In this document: positions 12,908 through 27,900 of the stretch, piece after piece
Position numbering within the stretch: position 1 is the stretch's first letter
Layout of the letters: the number at the start of each line of letters is the position of its first letter
DNA from: Anniella stebbinsi
Lineage: Eukaryota > Chordata > Lepidosauria > Squamata > Anniellidae
DNA length: 64,000 nt
Assembly: GCA_029215795.1 (NCBI GenBank)
Contig: JARDYH010000001.1
Span: forward strand, 396,031,154 to 396,095,153
Direction: 5' to 3'
Notes under the pieces: generated by a model
The model's input: only the letters and a program-made list of their open reading frames with translations
Database searches by the model: none
What the model was told of the DNA's origin: nothing
Program-made: the position numbers and the translations under genes

Positions 12908-15900
12908 GCTTGATCTCACTTAGCCAGTGAACTAAATGGTCAGGTTTCCCTTACGCAGATTATCAAGGGGTGGTGTTCACTTTTTCATCTTAACTCAGGA
13001 AGTAACACAGAGACAGACAGATGCTGACAAGGTTATAAGTTCACGTTTCAGCTGGGGTATTATTTACATTTGTCAGTCACTGTAATTTGCTCTCCAGAGG
13101 TTCCTGAAAATACTATGATGTAAACTACATTGCTGTTGTGTTTCCTGGCCTGTTGGTTTCAAACTTAGTTATATGTTGGAGATTTTCATCAAGCTGCATT
13201 TCCTTTTTTTAAAAAGTCTTGCATTAAACATGGAACACTATGTCAGAAATTGAACAAGTATTTTTGAAACATGGATCTTCCCCTTGTTCTGAAGGTGGTA
13301 GAAAATGTTCTTGATCATCATGGCAACCTGAGTATCTAGACTGACTGATAAATCCAGGCACACTCCCAAGGTTGCAAACGGCCACAGTTAAACACTGTCA
13401 GTGACATGAATCCCAGTCCTTCCAAGTCAGAAAGTCAGCTTATGATTATTTCAGTCATGCCTGGATTGAGTTTGCCAGCTTGCTCACATCTAGTCCCCAC
13501 TGTACCCAGTTGTTGGAAAAGTACCAAGACTAGTGGACTGAGCCAGATGAAAAGTGGAGATATGGATGTTATCAGCGTGCTGATTTCTTTGAACATCATA
13601 GAAAAATATAAGCCCACTCAGCAGCCTTGAGACGTATTGAATATGACACAGAACAAAATGGCACACTGCAGAACCACAAGGGCAATATCCTTGACCATGC
13701 TAGATAGTCCAGGTACCATCCTTTGGATTCTCCCTGCAAGGAATCAGAACCTTTAATGAGTGGATCCCAAAAATTATTTTCAGGCTTGAAGCTGTATCCT
13801 ACCCAATACCTCATGAACAGCTGTATCAAATGCTGCAGAATGATCTAGCAGGATTAATAGGTTGAAGTTTCTGCTATCAATTTGTAGGTGGAAATGATGT
13901 ATCATGGCTATTAGTACAGTTTCTGTTGTACACAGGTCAAAAACTAGAGGGATAAGTGTCTAGAAAGCTGTTTTTGTTTCCTGGGTGTGCCTGGAATTGG
14001 ATGGCGACTGCACACTTAGTGACTTTAATTTAGTAGGGTTTGCATCAGAAAGTGAACACACTGCTCTGATGGTACATGACGGGACTTCTTTTGGATCCAG
14101 GGCTTTGTTTTTCATTTTGGAAAGTCTGGAGTCGTCAGTGACAGAATTATTAAAAAGAAATAATCTTTACTTTTATTGCCTAATTAGTTGTTTCTTAACC
14201 TTGATAGAAAGGTACAGGATGGAAGCCTTGATATATCTATGTATCTTATGGGTTCCACAAAGGCATTTTGTTTTCTTATCAACAGAAGTGTGAGTTAAAG
14301 CATACAGCATAAGAATACATGAGTGGACAGCCATGGTAATTCATGCTACTAGAAATAACGGTGAAACAATATTCCATACTCCTTGGGATTAAAAAAAAAT
14401 CAAGAAAAGAAGGAAATTAAGAAAGAAGGAAATTGCATGAGGGGCAATTCTTATTGATTTGCCAACTCTCTCTCCAGGAGAATCTAATCTCTATTAATTT
14501 GCCTTCTTTACTAGTTTTGTTCCATTTTTAGTTAACTGTTTTTAAAGAAAGGGGTTAGAATAGTTGAAATTATTTTTCTAACTGTTTAATTTTACAAAAT
14601 AACTTTAAGAAACTTAAAGTTATCAGCACCTTGTGTCATTTTGCAAAATGATTTCTTTTGTAAGAGCTTTTGAGAAACCCTAAGGGACAAAAATATGGTT
14701 AAATTAGCTGCACTGGAGACACTTGATACTGAGTTAAGGGAATTGAATTTGCTAGCCTCTACATTCATCTAGGATTTCTTAAGAACTGAATTGCTATACG
14801 TTAATGAAGCTTTATACCAGCTGCTGCTTCATGGGAGAGACAACTTGCCATCCTTATAAAATTATTTTTAGAACAGAACATTTCATTGATAACAACAGTG
14901 TATTTGCTTTTCCACTTGCTCAGTTCTGTAAGAGTTATGAATATTTTGCTTTTGTCTTTTTAACTCTGGCTGCAAATCACAAAAACATTATAACTGGTAT
15001 TCATTTGGCCGAAGGTTAGCTGGGTGGGGTATATTGTATTTTTAATATTGTTTTTGTTATTATTATCCTTTGATACAAGAACTGCAACTGGCCACACATA
15101 CTGTCATTAACAAGGTATCAGAGGCATTTGTTTTTGTAGGAACTGGATTAAGGTATATGATTGCTTTGCTTCTTTCTCTTTATGGGCTACATACTTTCCA
15201 TTAGGTATGCAAAGATAATAAAATTAAACTGTGCTTAATTTTAACCCATCACACTAAACACAGTTGCACATTTAACATATATAACATCTGGGTAATACCG
15301 AAAGTAGGAAATGTGAAGAGGAAAAAGTAAGCCTCCAAGGCTGCTTTGAAATTTAATTGTCTGGTGGTAAAACATGTAATTTTCCATTAGAATCTTATTT
15401 TACATAATTGGCTCATTTGCTCTCCGGTTATCAATTCAACTTGTCTCCCACAAACATATGTACTTTTGCCTAATTGATAAGAATTCCGAAAACTGATATA
15501 GTTCAATTACAAATCCCCCCCCAAAAGCATTTTAAAATGCATTAATGGAGAGCAAATGTCCTGTGAACAGAATGTCTCTCATATTCAACATCTGTAAACA
15601 ACATGGCTCCCCCCGTCGCATTCTAGACAAAAGCAAAGCAAAAAATGACCTCCTTTAATAGACACAAAAAACTTAACTCCATTTACTCTGCACTCCAAAC
15701 TTAACTACACAACTCCAGTCGCAGCTCAGACATGCTCTTAAACTTAAACACTGAGAATTGTGTTACTCTCATTAAAACACTAGATTTGTATTTGAATCTG
15801 ATGATAGAAACAAAAGATAACACTGGCTTTTCATATTGTTTGGTAAGCAAGGCAGGCACTTTAGACTTTTGGCTTCTGGTTATTATTTATTTCTTCCTGC

Positions 15901-18900
15901 GCTGTTTCTCTTTCCACCTGTATGCATATAACTGAGATGCACATGTGTGGATAACATTCCTCCTGTTTGATCACTATTGGAGATTGAGCTCTTATTTGGT
16001 TCAGATTGTTCTCTATTTGCAACAGAGCATTTCCATCCCATTGTAGCTGATCATCTAACCCACATATAATGTTAAAGGAGCAGTAGTTTCGGCCAGCTTT
16101 TATTTAGGTTCTGTTGCTGTGCAATATAATTTTTCCTTAATCGTAGTCTTGATTCTGTTAAAATGCAATTGCTAGATAATCAGCTAAAGCTTTAGTTAAT
16201 TAATTTGTAGGTGATTACTCTAATTGGAGTTTCAAGTTTATTTTGGGGGTATGTTACTATGATAGGTAATGAGAGAGAAAATTGTAAAGATACCCTTTCC
16301 TTCTAACAATGAGTAAGTTGTTTATGAAATTTATCTTACACTTCCTTCACTTCCTTAAAGTTATCCTTCAATATGTAATTTAATTGAGTAATCTGTTAAA
16401 GGCAGGTGATGAACTAAATTAGTTGTCATCCTTACTTAAATTGTATTGCTTCATTACTTGTTCTTGAACAATAGCAATTAATTTTGTAAGCTAGTCAGCT
16501 CTGTAAGATTCCTTTGAAACTCACATATACTGCTCCGGCATGTATTAAGTGTGCTTGTCTATTCCATTTTGTCATATGAGATAGTCAAGCAGTGTATGCC
16601 ATACTTCATAATTAATTAGCAATTGCCTTTTCTTCCCTTATTTAAAGCTCCTCCTGAGTTTCTGAAGCAGCCTTCTAATATCTATGCTCATGAGTCCATG
16701 GATATTGTGTTTGAATGTGATGTGACTGGAAAGCCAAATCCAACAGTGAAGTGGGTAAAGAATGGGGATGTGGTGATCCCTAGTGACTACTTTAAAATTG
16801 TAGTAAGTATGTGTTCAGTACGAAACCTGTGACTTGATTTACTGATATTGAAATGTTTAAGCTAAATCTAGTGCTGAATTGTTGTGTATGCCAACATATA
16901 TTTGATCGTGGAAATAAGATCCTGATAGTTTACTGGCCACATTCTCCCATGGCTTAATGAAATACATGACAGTAATTAATGCATTATCCATTTTATTAAC
17001 TCTATCTACTTATGAAGAATGAGTTAAATGAATCTGAGATCTTAGGCATCTATATATTGATTGCATTTATATACTACCTTTCTACAAAGGCATTCAAGCT
17101 GGTTTACAATTTAAAGCAACCAAAAAGTTACAAAACAATAAAATGGTAGAGTTATCTCAGATCATTGGTGGTTTCTTCATGAGCTGATGGTATGACCTGC
17201 CTGGCCTGGCCTTCTCCTGTTCTGTCCTCTCCTGGGGGCACAAAGCGCTTTAATGAATCCTTGGAAAAGGTGTAGCAGGGACTGTCACAATTATTTCACT
17301 CTCTTCAGGAGCTGATTCATGTTAATTTAGAGCAGTTTTGATTAGAGTAAATTAAAGCATTGGTTGGTACATATTATAATTCTGTCACTGCCCATTTAAG
17401 GCTTCCAAATGTTACTTGGTTTTTTTAAACAACAACAGCAACAACACAATTGTTGATCATGATACTGTATAATTTGAGGGCTGAAAACTAAGATAGTTCT
17501 GGAATAGAAACATTATCAGGATGTGACAGGAGGCATAGAAACGTGTATTTTTGCATGTTTTCTCATCTTTGAAACCCTTGTGGTTTAGAATTCTTCCTTT
17601 TGGTGAATATAAGATGATACCATGTTATGTGTTCTTTTTTAGAATGAGCATAACCTGCAGGTTTTGGGTCTGGTAAGATCAGATGAAGGATTTTATCAAT
17701 GTATTGCAGAAAATGATGTGGGAAACATACAGGCTGGAGCCCAGCTGATAATTCTTGATCATGGTAAGAAAGTTGTGCCATATATTGTCAAAAAGCTGGG
17801 GAAGCGGAGGTAGGGGTTTTCAAGTTTATGGCCATAAACATTCTTTGTTCACACATGGATAGAAGCTCTTGCTATAAATTCATAATTATTGTAAATTAAA
17901 ATTTCTAAATGATTTATCTTCAGTTTGAAACAATATACGTGTGTTTTGTGAAACATTCCTTCAACTTGTGAACATGATAGATCAAAGATATAGCATTGCT
18001 GTTCTATAGCATTATATAAAAATGTAATGAGATCTATGGCTTTGATAAAGTGAATAATGATGATTTTCAGTAGTGAAATTTTATCTATAGCAATGATCAG
18101 CAACTTTTTTCAATCTCTTCAGTGAGTAGATGGAGCCAATTCTGTGAAAAACACATACATGGAGGCACTTTGCCGAAGGGACTCATTAATAACACTGTCT
18201 TAGTGTAATTTCAAGGACTGTAACTGTTCTCATGTTTTGAAATATTATTTTTAATCAACCAGAGCACTTGCAGTAGGTAGCTCTTGATGTAATACATTCA
18301 ACCATTCTCCTGGTTCATCCTTCATAAGACCAGCTACCCAGAATACCCTGCATAGCGAAGGATGCAAGCATACCCCAAACACACCTAGGTTGCAGGTGTG
18401 AGACAGAGAAAGTGCATGAGAGAAGAGATGGCAAAAGATTGGGACAAACAGCTCCAGAAAAGAGAGGAGGCAGGAACACAGCATCTGTATGAAATCGCCT
18501 TTGACATCTACTATTCCTCAGAGTGGTGTGGGCTCCCTCATCCTTGACTTTTCTAGCGACTGCCATTGTAGCTCCATCAGATCTCCCACTATCTATCCCC
18601 ACAACTTCTGTCAGCATTTGTTTCAGCTTAATCTCCCGCTCACTAGCCCCGTTTCTGTCTGCCATTGCCAGAGTGGCTTTTTCTGCTGGCTTCTCCAATG
18701 CCTGTTGATTCCTCTCAACCCTTAGAATTGCTTCTCACCTGTCTCCCATCATTTCCCCAGTGGATTGATGCCTTCATATTACACAGCAAAAAAATCAATA
18801 TTAATTGAGTGATTTAATTGTTGTGAACCGCCCAGAGAACTTCGGCTTTTGGGCACTATAGAAATATAATGAATGAATGAAGTATAATAATGTAAAATAT

Positions 18901-21900
18901 GCATCTCCTACTAAGACCAAAATAATTCACACTGCACTTGGAGCTGGAAGATAACAGGGAAGGCTAGTCTTGGTTTCTCTACACATCTGTTTAATCTCTA
19001 CACATCTGTACGTGACCTCCCTTTATAACTTTTCTTTCATTGACTTTGTACCCCTTCTCCCACACCTTGCTCAACCTACTTGGCCTTCAGCTCCATTGCC
19101 TGAGCCCCACTGGTCCTCTTTTTGTCAGAGCCAATCTTTCCTCTTATCCAATTTCATGCCACCACCAAAAAAACAAAAACAAACAAACAAAAAAAACCCT
19201 GTGCCATGTCCTCTTCTGTTCTATAAAATCTCAGTGGCTATTTCAAATGTGGATATTTATTATTTTTTAATTCTGAAAGGGCAAAAATATCTATGTTCTT
19301 TGACAGTGCAGATTTTCTGTTCATGACAGTTGCATGTTTGGCTCTTTCCATTTGAAGGTATGAAGTTGTAGCTACTCTAGTACCTTCCTAAATGGCATAC
19401 ATCAGAGCATGCATCGCTATCACAGAGCTGTGTGGGATGGCTTTGGGATTAAGAGATAATAACATGGTAGTGTTCTACCATTATAAAACATGGGGATTCT
19501 AAACCTTAGAAAATCAATACAGTTTGTCCTAAGAGCATGAAATTTGGTACAGAGACTCTCTTGAAGCCGGAAAAAAAAAGAAATGAATGAAAAATGGCTG
19601 AGTTTCAACCATTTAATTTTTTTTGTCTGGAGGAGTCAGTGTTTATTTGTTTTCATACTCTTGTTTTTGGCACTAAATGGCATACCTTTTTAAAATGATC
19701 TTTTTGCAGCTTGAAATTATTTTAATAATTCAAGCATTTTTCTGGGGAGTGCCTTCTGTTGGCTTGGTGAAAATCTGCTCTGTAGTGTAAAAACATGGCA
19801 TTTTAAAACTTCCCATTACTCAGTGGAAAGAGAAGCTTAGGTAATTTGTAGCTGTTTAAACTAAAAATTGCTGAGGAAACAAGAAAAAAGTCTACTCAGG
19901 TCATAGAACAGTATATTCTTTGCTAGTTATAGTGTGTGTAATATTTACTTATAACTATTTTACATTTGAGCAAACTGTGTTTAGAATCAGTTGCCTGCTT
20001 TTTTGTTGCTGTACTTTTATTTATTTATTTGTGATATTTATATACTGCTAAATATCATAAAATCCCTTTGTGGTTCACATTTAAATATTGATATCACATT
20101 GAAAATACAGTTTTAAAAATGCAACATTAAAAAATACAATTACAATAAAAATAATACAAGTATAAAGATCCCACAATTCCCAAGAGGAGGATGAATCTCT
20201 ATGTTAACACTTCAGTTTGAAGATATTTATATTTACAGAGTAAAATGTGTGTTTTTTTTTAACACCCCCCCCCCCCCCGGTAAGAAATACATATTAGAAA
20301 ATATATTTTAATTAAATACTGTTTGTAGCTTCGGAAGGAAAGAAGTGTGTCCTTTTATTGGTTGTGTGTAGAAACATATTTTTCCGTTGTGTTGCTCTTA
20401 TGTTAATGCTGGTATCTTATCTAAAATACAACATGACTTCTGGTTGGAATGATAGGAAAATATGCTTTCCCTTCTGAATTCTCTCAGTGTGATGTATTGA
20501 TAGTGGCACACCTTTTTTGACTATTGGACATGACAGGAAAAAATTAAATGATTTCCTTTAAAGCAAAATATGTCACGAGTATGGGTGGAGTGTTTTTATC
20601 TCACTTTTATGACTTCCTTTAAAAGTTTACATTGGAAAAATGAAAAACATCCTCTTTGCTAAAAAAATGTATAAAATTATACGGATTTATTTGGGGGGAC
20701 AGACAGCCCAGCAAGCACATTCTTATGAAGTTTAAACAGCAGGACAATCACCCATTCAGATTTTTGTAAAATTAAAATTTTCTTAACTTTTTTTACATTG
20801 ATTACAAATATCAGAATTGTAGTAACAGGAGGAATACAGCATTGAGCACATCTGTATGATTTTGTAATTTGAAAAAATGAAAAGGTCCAATCTTTTGAAT
20901 CACCATTCTCCTTATCATTCACCACCATAACCTTGGGACAGCACTGCACATTATGACCTGATTCACGTAATACAACAGCCCAGCATGGCTTGTTTTATGG
21001 TTATTTGAGGATGTCTAAACCCCAAACAACCCCTGCTGCCTGGGTTTCTATGACATGCCAAGCGACAGTAAGCTGGGCACCATGCAGTAATGGCACCCAT
21101 GGGTGCCCGAGAGAACACAACAGCCCCATGGGTAAATTAACCCACGGTAAGCTGTCATGACATGTGAACCAGGTCCAAGATTGCTGAGGAAACACCATTG
21201 TGGTGTGCTATCTATTTTTCTCTGCAATGAGTGTAATATGTAGTGGTACCATTAATTTAGCTCTATAACTTTTTTTTTTACCTTTTCGTTCCTCACTCTG
21301 CTCTCTACCCCTCCCCATTTTTGGGGGGTCTTTATACATCTCTCATTTCCAAGCCATCTTTATGTATTCACAGGAATCATGAACTGGCTCTGAGGTGGAT
21401 TCTAATGCATAAATAGTACTTGTTGCAACTAATAATTGCCTCCAGTTAACACTGGAAAATAACGTTTAAAATAAAATAAACCTTGAAGAAGAAAGAACTT
21501 AAGACTCTGTTCTGTTAACACATTGAAGGATGCCGTTCCTAAGGAAATAATTATTACTGTTGTTTAATATGGTTGTAGCAGTCAGAGTTGTATGCGCTTG
21601 CTATTGGAAACAAAATAAGATTCCTTCTATTTCAAAATGGAGTATCAAATTATGGGATTTAGTTATAATGGTTCCCTTAATGAGTTCTATTAGGCTTAAT
21701 GAGGGGAGACAGAGAATATACAATTTTAAAGAAAAAATATATTATTTATTGAATGCAACTCTCAAGGCAAATAATTAAGTTGGTAATTGTTTTGTTGTAA
21801 GGAATTGTATTTTTTTTTTAAATGTTTGGGAGTATATTAGTGCCATAATCGCCCTACCCTAGTTTCAGTGCTGTCTAATTAATACTAACTTCTTGTAACA

Positions 21901-24900
21901 GCCCAACACATTAAGGCTGTATGAGTGCTAGCACTCCCTGTTTTGTTCTTTTTCTTTTCCTCCGTTCCGTCTTTGCTGCCGTGATACATTCATATGTTGG
22001 GTGTTTGCAGTCCACATTTACAAAGGACAATCCAGGAATTATTTGCACATATGTGCCTCAGCCTACTTTGTCAGATGGCTAGGTGTGGCATTTTATGAAT
22101 AGATCTGATGGCAGGGAAAGCTCCAGCCTGCTTCTTAACATGGCAGGGTGGAATTCTTCCTTTCAAGTAGATCCTCACAATCAGCTAGATTCTGGTCTAT
22201 CCTAATTCACTTCCAAGTGAAACAGCTAGAGGAGCACTTATCTGTGATGCAGCATGCATTGGCCAGCTGTTCCCTGAACAAAACCCACGAAAATTCATTG
22301 TTGTGGGTACGCCCAGTGAGTGCCTTTTAAATCTGCTAAAAGTAGTGGGAGCTTTCTATGACTTTGTCAGGGACTCTGGCCTTCAGCCTAGAACTGCATG
22401 GGCTGAAGCAATTTAGTTTAATGAATTACATATAACTTTGTGTGCTCTCATGCATCAGAACCATCTTTATTCACAGAAAGGAAAATCGGTGTGCTACATT
22501 AGCCCCTATGATTGGCAGGCAGTGTACAGCTGCTTGATTGGTCAGGCCTGCTACAAATAGCAGAATGTACTGACTTTGTACACAGCAGTGGCTTCCAATC
22601 TATTGTGCTTAGATTCCCTCTCAATCCTCTTGCCGCAGCGTGATATATTTGGCCTTTTGCTGTAGTGCCTTTAATTTGGAGAATCAATATTTTGGAATTT
22701 TTTCTGCTCAGAACTCTAAAATTAAAAACTGGAACATGACCAATTTAAAAAAGATTAAAAGCTGGGTGGCGATGGTATGTTTGTGTGTGTATGTTAAATC
22801 AGCAAGAAAAACTGCAGCACACTTCTGTTTTATAACAAAAGTCATTATACTTGTAAGAAGTATTTGTAACTGGATAAATTTCATTCTGACTCTTGGTTGA
22901 AGTACGTTTGCTTGAGAGGTTGAGAAAAAAAATACAACAGTGGAATCCAGAATGCTTATCATACAATAACAAGCTGCAAAAATTTAAAGTATTCCTGCTA
23001 TTTTCCACAAAACATTGTAGACAATGGCACTGATTCCTCTATGACGTTGATGAAAAAGATTCCCTTTAAAACCATTAAAGCAAGGGGAAGAATTTAAAAT
23101 TATCTTAAAGCCATAGAAGAATAACTTACATGATACGTATATTTGCTAAAATCAAGAGTCAAACTGCATCTGCATTAAACATTACATTCCTCGTCCCAGC
23201 ATGCATGTCCATAGAGAGTTCCTGCCTGCTCCTTCTGTTCTCTTTCAACCACCATTGTTACAGTCTCATAGGGAATCTTCTCATCTTATTCTCTTCTTCC
23301 TGAAGGAAAACTAGAACTTGCTGAGGTTTAACCTTTGCTTTTCTTTCTGTGTCTTTTTTCTGTCTAGTGTTTTATATTGTTTTTGTGGGCTTTTTGTTTT
23401 GTTTGCGATCTCGGCAAACGCCTGAAGGCATATGGCCCTTGGAGCCCCATTTTGTGTGTCTGCCCATTGTGACAATAAACTCCTTCCAACATATGGGCAT
23501 TCACTCTGTTTCCTTTATTTAATAGAGGACTTAAAGTCAATGCCTGCTCATTTTGCCAAGCCTTCTTGGAATAGGCACAATGTAACTGATCCTCCAGACT
23601 TCGAGCCTTCCTTTGGGACCAGGCCTAGATTGAGGCATTGCCTGCAGAGGGTACGACATCTACCCAAATGTCCAAAGTATCAAACTTTGAGGTGTCAGAG
23701 ACCTTGTCCCAATCAAATGTAGATCCTTCGGTTGATCCAGGATCAAAGCTTCCGTCAGCAACAAAGTGAAATTCACTGATTGCCTCCAAGGCTACTCGTC
23801 CTAATCTGTCAGCATCAGGCTGGTCTTCGAACATTGCTCCGGCCAAAAAGCTGACCAAAATGGCAAGCGCTCATAAGTCACATTCGGAATCAAAGGGGAA
23901 AAAAAATCAGCATCAGTCCAGTCTCTGGCAACCCCAACTCCGACCCTGTTGGCTTCAGTAGCAGTGTTAACACTGGCAGTACTAGTATCTCCGCTGTTAC
24001 TTAATTCACTGATTGTGGTGCATCTCTGACCTATATTGAAACTGGCACCTGGCATCCAACCATTAGAGGACCCTCAAATAATAGCCTCTACATTGGAAGG
24101 AGAAATTTGGGAGGCATCTCCAGTCCTTGTATACGGAAAGGGACTGAAATGAGTCAGAGTCAATTGCCTACATGCTATGGCCACCATCCTCTGTTTTGAT
24201 GGGGGTCTCCCGATTCTGGCTACTTCTACTCCAAATGGGAAGATTGGGGTTCTAATGGCAATGACAGCCCTGGTATAACTCACACACAGAACATAGATCT
24301 GATATTCTAGGCATGGGGGACATTTTTGAGAATATTTTTTCCACAAGTTAATTGAATGTTAATTGCTTCCTATAGTAGTGTTACAACTGATATCCAAAAC
24401 GGAAAGCAAAGGAAACAATGCCTTTTATTTGTAAGTACTGTTCAATTAGTGGCTGTTTATTTGGGCACTGAATAGCTTACGCAAAGTAGTGTGATATCAA
24501 AATGGAACTTGTGTGCAATTATTTCCATGAAGATGCCTGAATTCACTTGTTCATAGAAACTGCAGCCATGGCAATTTGAGAGGTCCCTCGTTGGACTATT
24601 CAGTGCAGCTGACCACTTGAGCAAGCTGTTTAAAAGCCCTAATAAGAAGCCAATTCTAAAGGGGGAATTGGCCCAAAGTACACAGGCCTTAGACTTACAC
24701 AGAATTCTTCATTAGCCAGGCTGTTTAATAAAAGTGCAAGGGGCGGGGAGCGATTTTATTGCCAAGTCTTGCTTTGCCTGGCCTGATGGTCTGCAAACAT
24801 TTGCTGGTCTAGGTATTACAGCTCAGTTATAGTTAAATATTACAGCTTGGTAAGCAAGTTTTTGAACAGAACTTGTTTTTGTTTATTTTGTTATATTGCA

Positions 24901-27900
24901 ACCATTCAATGTGTTTTGTATACTGGTTTTTTTGGGTATACAACCTCCCATAGCAGGTTACAATTGTTTGAAAACAATATAGTAACAAAAACTAGTACAG
25001 CAAAGCAGAAAAAGCCAAATTTATCAGTTAAATAAAGAAGTTTTTACCTGATGCTGAAAAGATAACGGGTGGTGCCAAGCAAACCTCCTTGATGAGCGAG
25101 TTCCTATTTTGGGGCTCAACAATAAAAAGGAGCCTTTATTCATAATAGTGCTGCACTCAAAATATTTACAGTGTGTGAGGAAATAATGAAAAAATAGACT
25201 AAATGTTTCTGTTTCAAGAGCAGTGTATTGTGTAATTATGTACAGAAAACACATGTTAGCACCATTACTTCCAGGTATGTGCTCCTATGCATACTTGGCT
25301 CACAACTCTTACCATTTATTCTGTGTGTATTGTTACCAGTATGGCTTTTTCAGTGGCCTGCCCTGCACAGGCAAGAATAATGTCTAAGCGCTGGTGAAGT
25401 CTGGATGTTAACTGGCCTTAATTAGGGTTAAGGGAGTAGGAGCGACTGCAGGATTGCATGCTCCATTCTCCTTTGCCCTTCCTGTTTCACTTGCAAGAAC
25501 CCTTCTAACACCTGGAGCCTTGAGTATTCAAAGCTCGTGTTGGACTGCCCTGAGATTTGCTTCAGCCAGGATTGACATCAGCCAGACTTAATGCTAAACC
25601 AAACTAAAGAGAAAAGGGAGCATGCAACCCCCAATCCCTTAAGGGTGCAATCCTATCAATTGTGCCCTCAAAGATCAGAAGCCCTTGACTATAGCAGCAT
25701 CCAATCCTCAAATGTAAGGAGGGAGAAATGGCTGAGGTGATCCCTGTCTCTCCATCTTCCTGCTCTGCCAATTTCGCTAGATTTCAGTTTTTACCCGTCT
25801 AGCGAGGGCACTTTGGAGGGGGAGGGAAGGAGGCTGGAAGAGGCTTGGAATAACTCGTATCCTGGCCTCTCCCATCTCCTCCCTCCCCACCCACCAGAAT
25901 GGTCTTTTCCTCCTCCAAGGTTGCTTGTTTGACCTCGGAGGACAGCCGGCATGGTTCACTCACTCCCCTTTCCAAGGTCAGAGCACTGTCTCCAACATTG
26001 GAAGGGGGAATCCAAACTATCCTATGGTCCCTGGGATGCTCATCCAGAAGCTGCAAGATTGCTCTCTAATCCTGGTTAAAGGCAAGGTAATGTTGCATCT
26101 GCTGTGGCCCAGAAAAAAGACCCCCTTTCTCCTGAGCAGTTTCCCCAAACATTAGAATAAGATAAGTACAAGATGCCATGGCATAAAAAACATGTAGTCT
26201 ATTCTTTTTTCCTTGTCTCAGCTATGTTGCTAGAGGAAGAATCCTGTCTAACTTGAATGCTTTGTGTACTGGTCCATATGCATGCTAATATTTCACCTAC
26301 TCTATTTCTTCTCTCGTATGTAAATGACTACAAAAGTATTTAACTGATGACTGGTACTTTTTTGCTGCCCTGATTACTTGTGTGACTTTGGGAAACTTGC
26401 CTCCGGTGGCTTCTTGTCACAATTGTTAATATTTCAGGAGATCCTCGTCAGTGCTTAAAGCAAACAAGTAAAACCATTGTATGATTTGCAGGCGGAATAG
26501 GGTGGAAATAAAGAGATGACACAAAGTATGTATGGTTTCAAATCAGGGCCACATTTATTAAGAGCTGCAAAGGGAACACTGGGCGGGCCTCTCTACGCCA
26601 TATACCTAATAGGCGTTTAACGGGCGAAACATTCTGAGCCTGCGGAGTGGCGACACATTGCTTGCCACCCCCAGGCCTACCCCTTTTGGGGAGGGGAGGC
26701 CTTCCCATGTTGCTCCCCCCCCCCGGGCTGTGAAACCCGGGTGGAGCGAGGTGAGTTGGCCTCACAGGTAAGCCCTATCCCCCCACTGGGGCCACAGAAC
26801 CCTTAGCAGGAAGGCCTCAGGCATCACCTGTCACCACTTAATGGTGCCACAGAATGATCACCATCCCTGTTTTCTAAATGTGCCCGCCCCAACGCCTAAT
26901 CCAAATGTGACCAATTCATACCACCCTGAGGAATCCTAAGACACTCTCTTCCAGACTTACAGTGTGAAGTAGGAAAAAAACATGTAGCCAAAGCCAATCA
27001 GGCTACATGAAAAAAATCCTACTTGGCCCCCCAAAGGGCAACTGGATAACCCACATTGCACACTGGGAGGAAGGGAGGGAGCCGCGATCTGAAGAGGCCG
27101 GAGGTTGGGTGCGGCCTCCTAATATAGGCGCTGCCGCCTCTCCCCCGGCCAGTGGCACCACGAGGTCTTCTCCAATGAGGAGAAGGCACGTCTCCTTCCC
27201 CCCCTCCCCCGGCCAGCAACAGCCTCCCCGTGGCCATGTGAGCGGGACGCGGGGGAAGGGCATTTCCTAATTGTAGCAAAATATGCATGTTTTAGCTGGT
27301 TTACAATAATACATAATTCTAATAGAATCTTATCTAATCATGGCAGTGTTTATTGGCCAGAGCTTCCTATTATTTATCCAATTGAGCTTTTAATTGCATA
27401 CCATTAAATAATTCTCTGATCTGTTGGAGTAGAATTAAAAGCAAAAAATTGAAGGTTAATTGTATATTAATTATAGTTGTACTGCATCATTTCTTTCCCT
27501 TGAAGGGAAATATATATGAAAATATATAGCTGGCATTGTAAAATATAAGAAAGTAATGAAAATGCATTTTTCCTGTAAAGAAGTTCTTAAAACAAGCATT
27601 TAGTCTGCTTTTAGCATTCTGATGCATGATTTGTCATAAATTTGTGTCTTGCTGAATTTGTAAATCTAACATTCCGCATTGAAAGTTCAGAAATATATGT
27701 AAATATTAACATTAATATAGCCCTCAGTGGTTCAGGTCATAAGACATTTTCACATCTGAAAGAATACATTAAATTAGTTTTTATAGCCTGCTATTTTTTT
27801 TAATGACACATGCAACAGAAGGCAAGAAAATGGCATCTATTTCCTTTCCAAGTAAAGAAAATACTGAAAGACAAACAGGGAAGATATATTTTGGTAGAGG

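Larger units (their letters stand above)
5526..16647. other. NEO1 intron between Ig3 and Ig4 exons
   Basis: An 11.1-kb intron that carries the near-complete DIRS element (5753-11860), a TG microsatellite and an old interspersed repeat near 13250-14020. From 14030 to 16647 it is AT-rich with no recognisable coding sequence. Confidence 0.85.

Noticed and set aside
16623..16647. Upstream ATG in frame with the Ig4 exon
   Set aside because: It lies in the polypyrimidine/acceptor region; the phase and protein match require the 16648 start.
23432..23722. 96-codon frame as a host gene
   Set aside because: Its N-terminus aligns to DIRS gag and it breaks soon after.
26488..27261. CpG island or alternative NEO1 promoter
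   Set aside because: Boundaries coincide with a short direct repeat and the block is deep in an intron; a retroelement insert explains it better.
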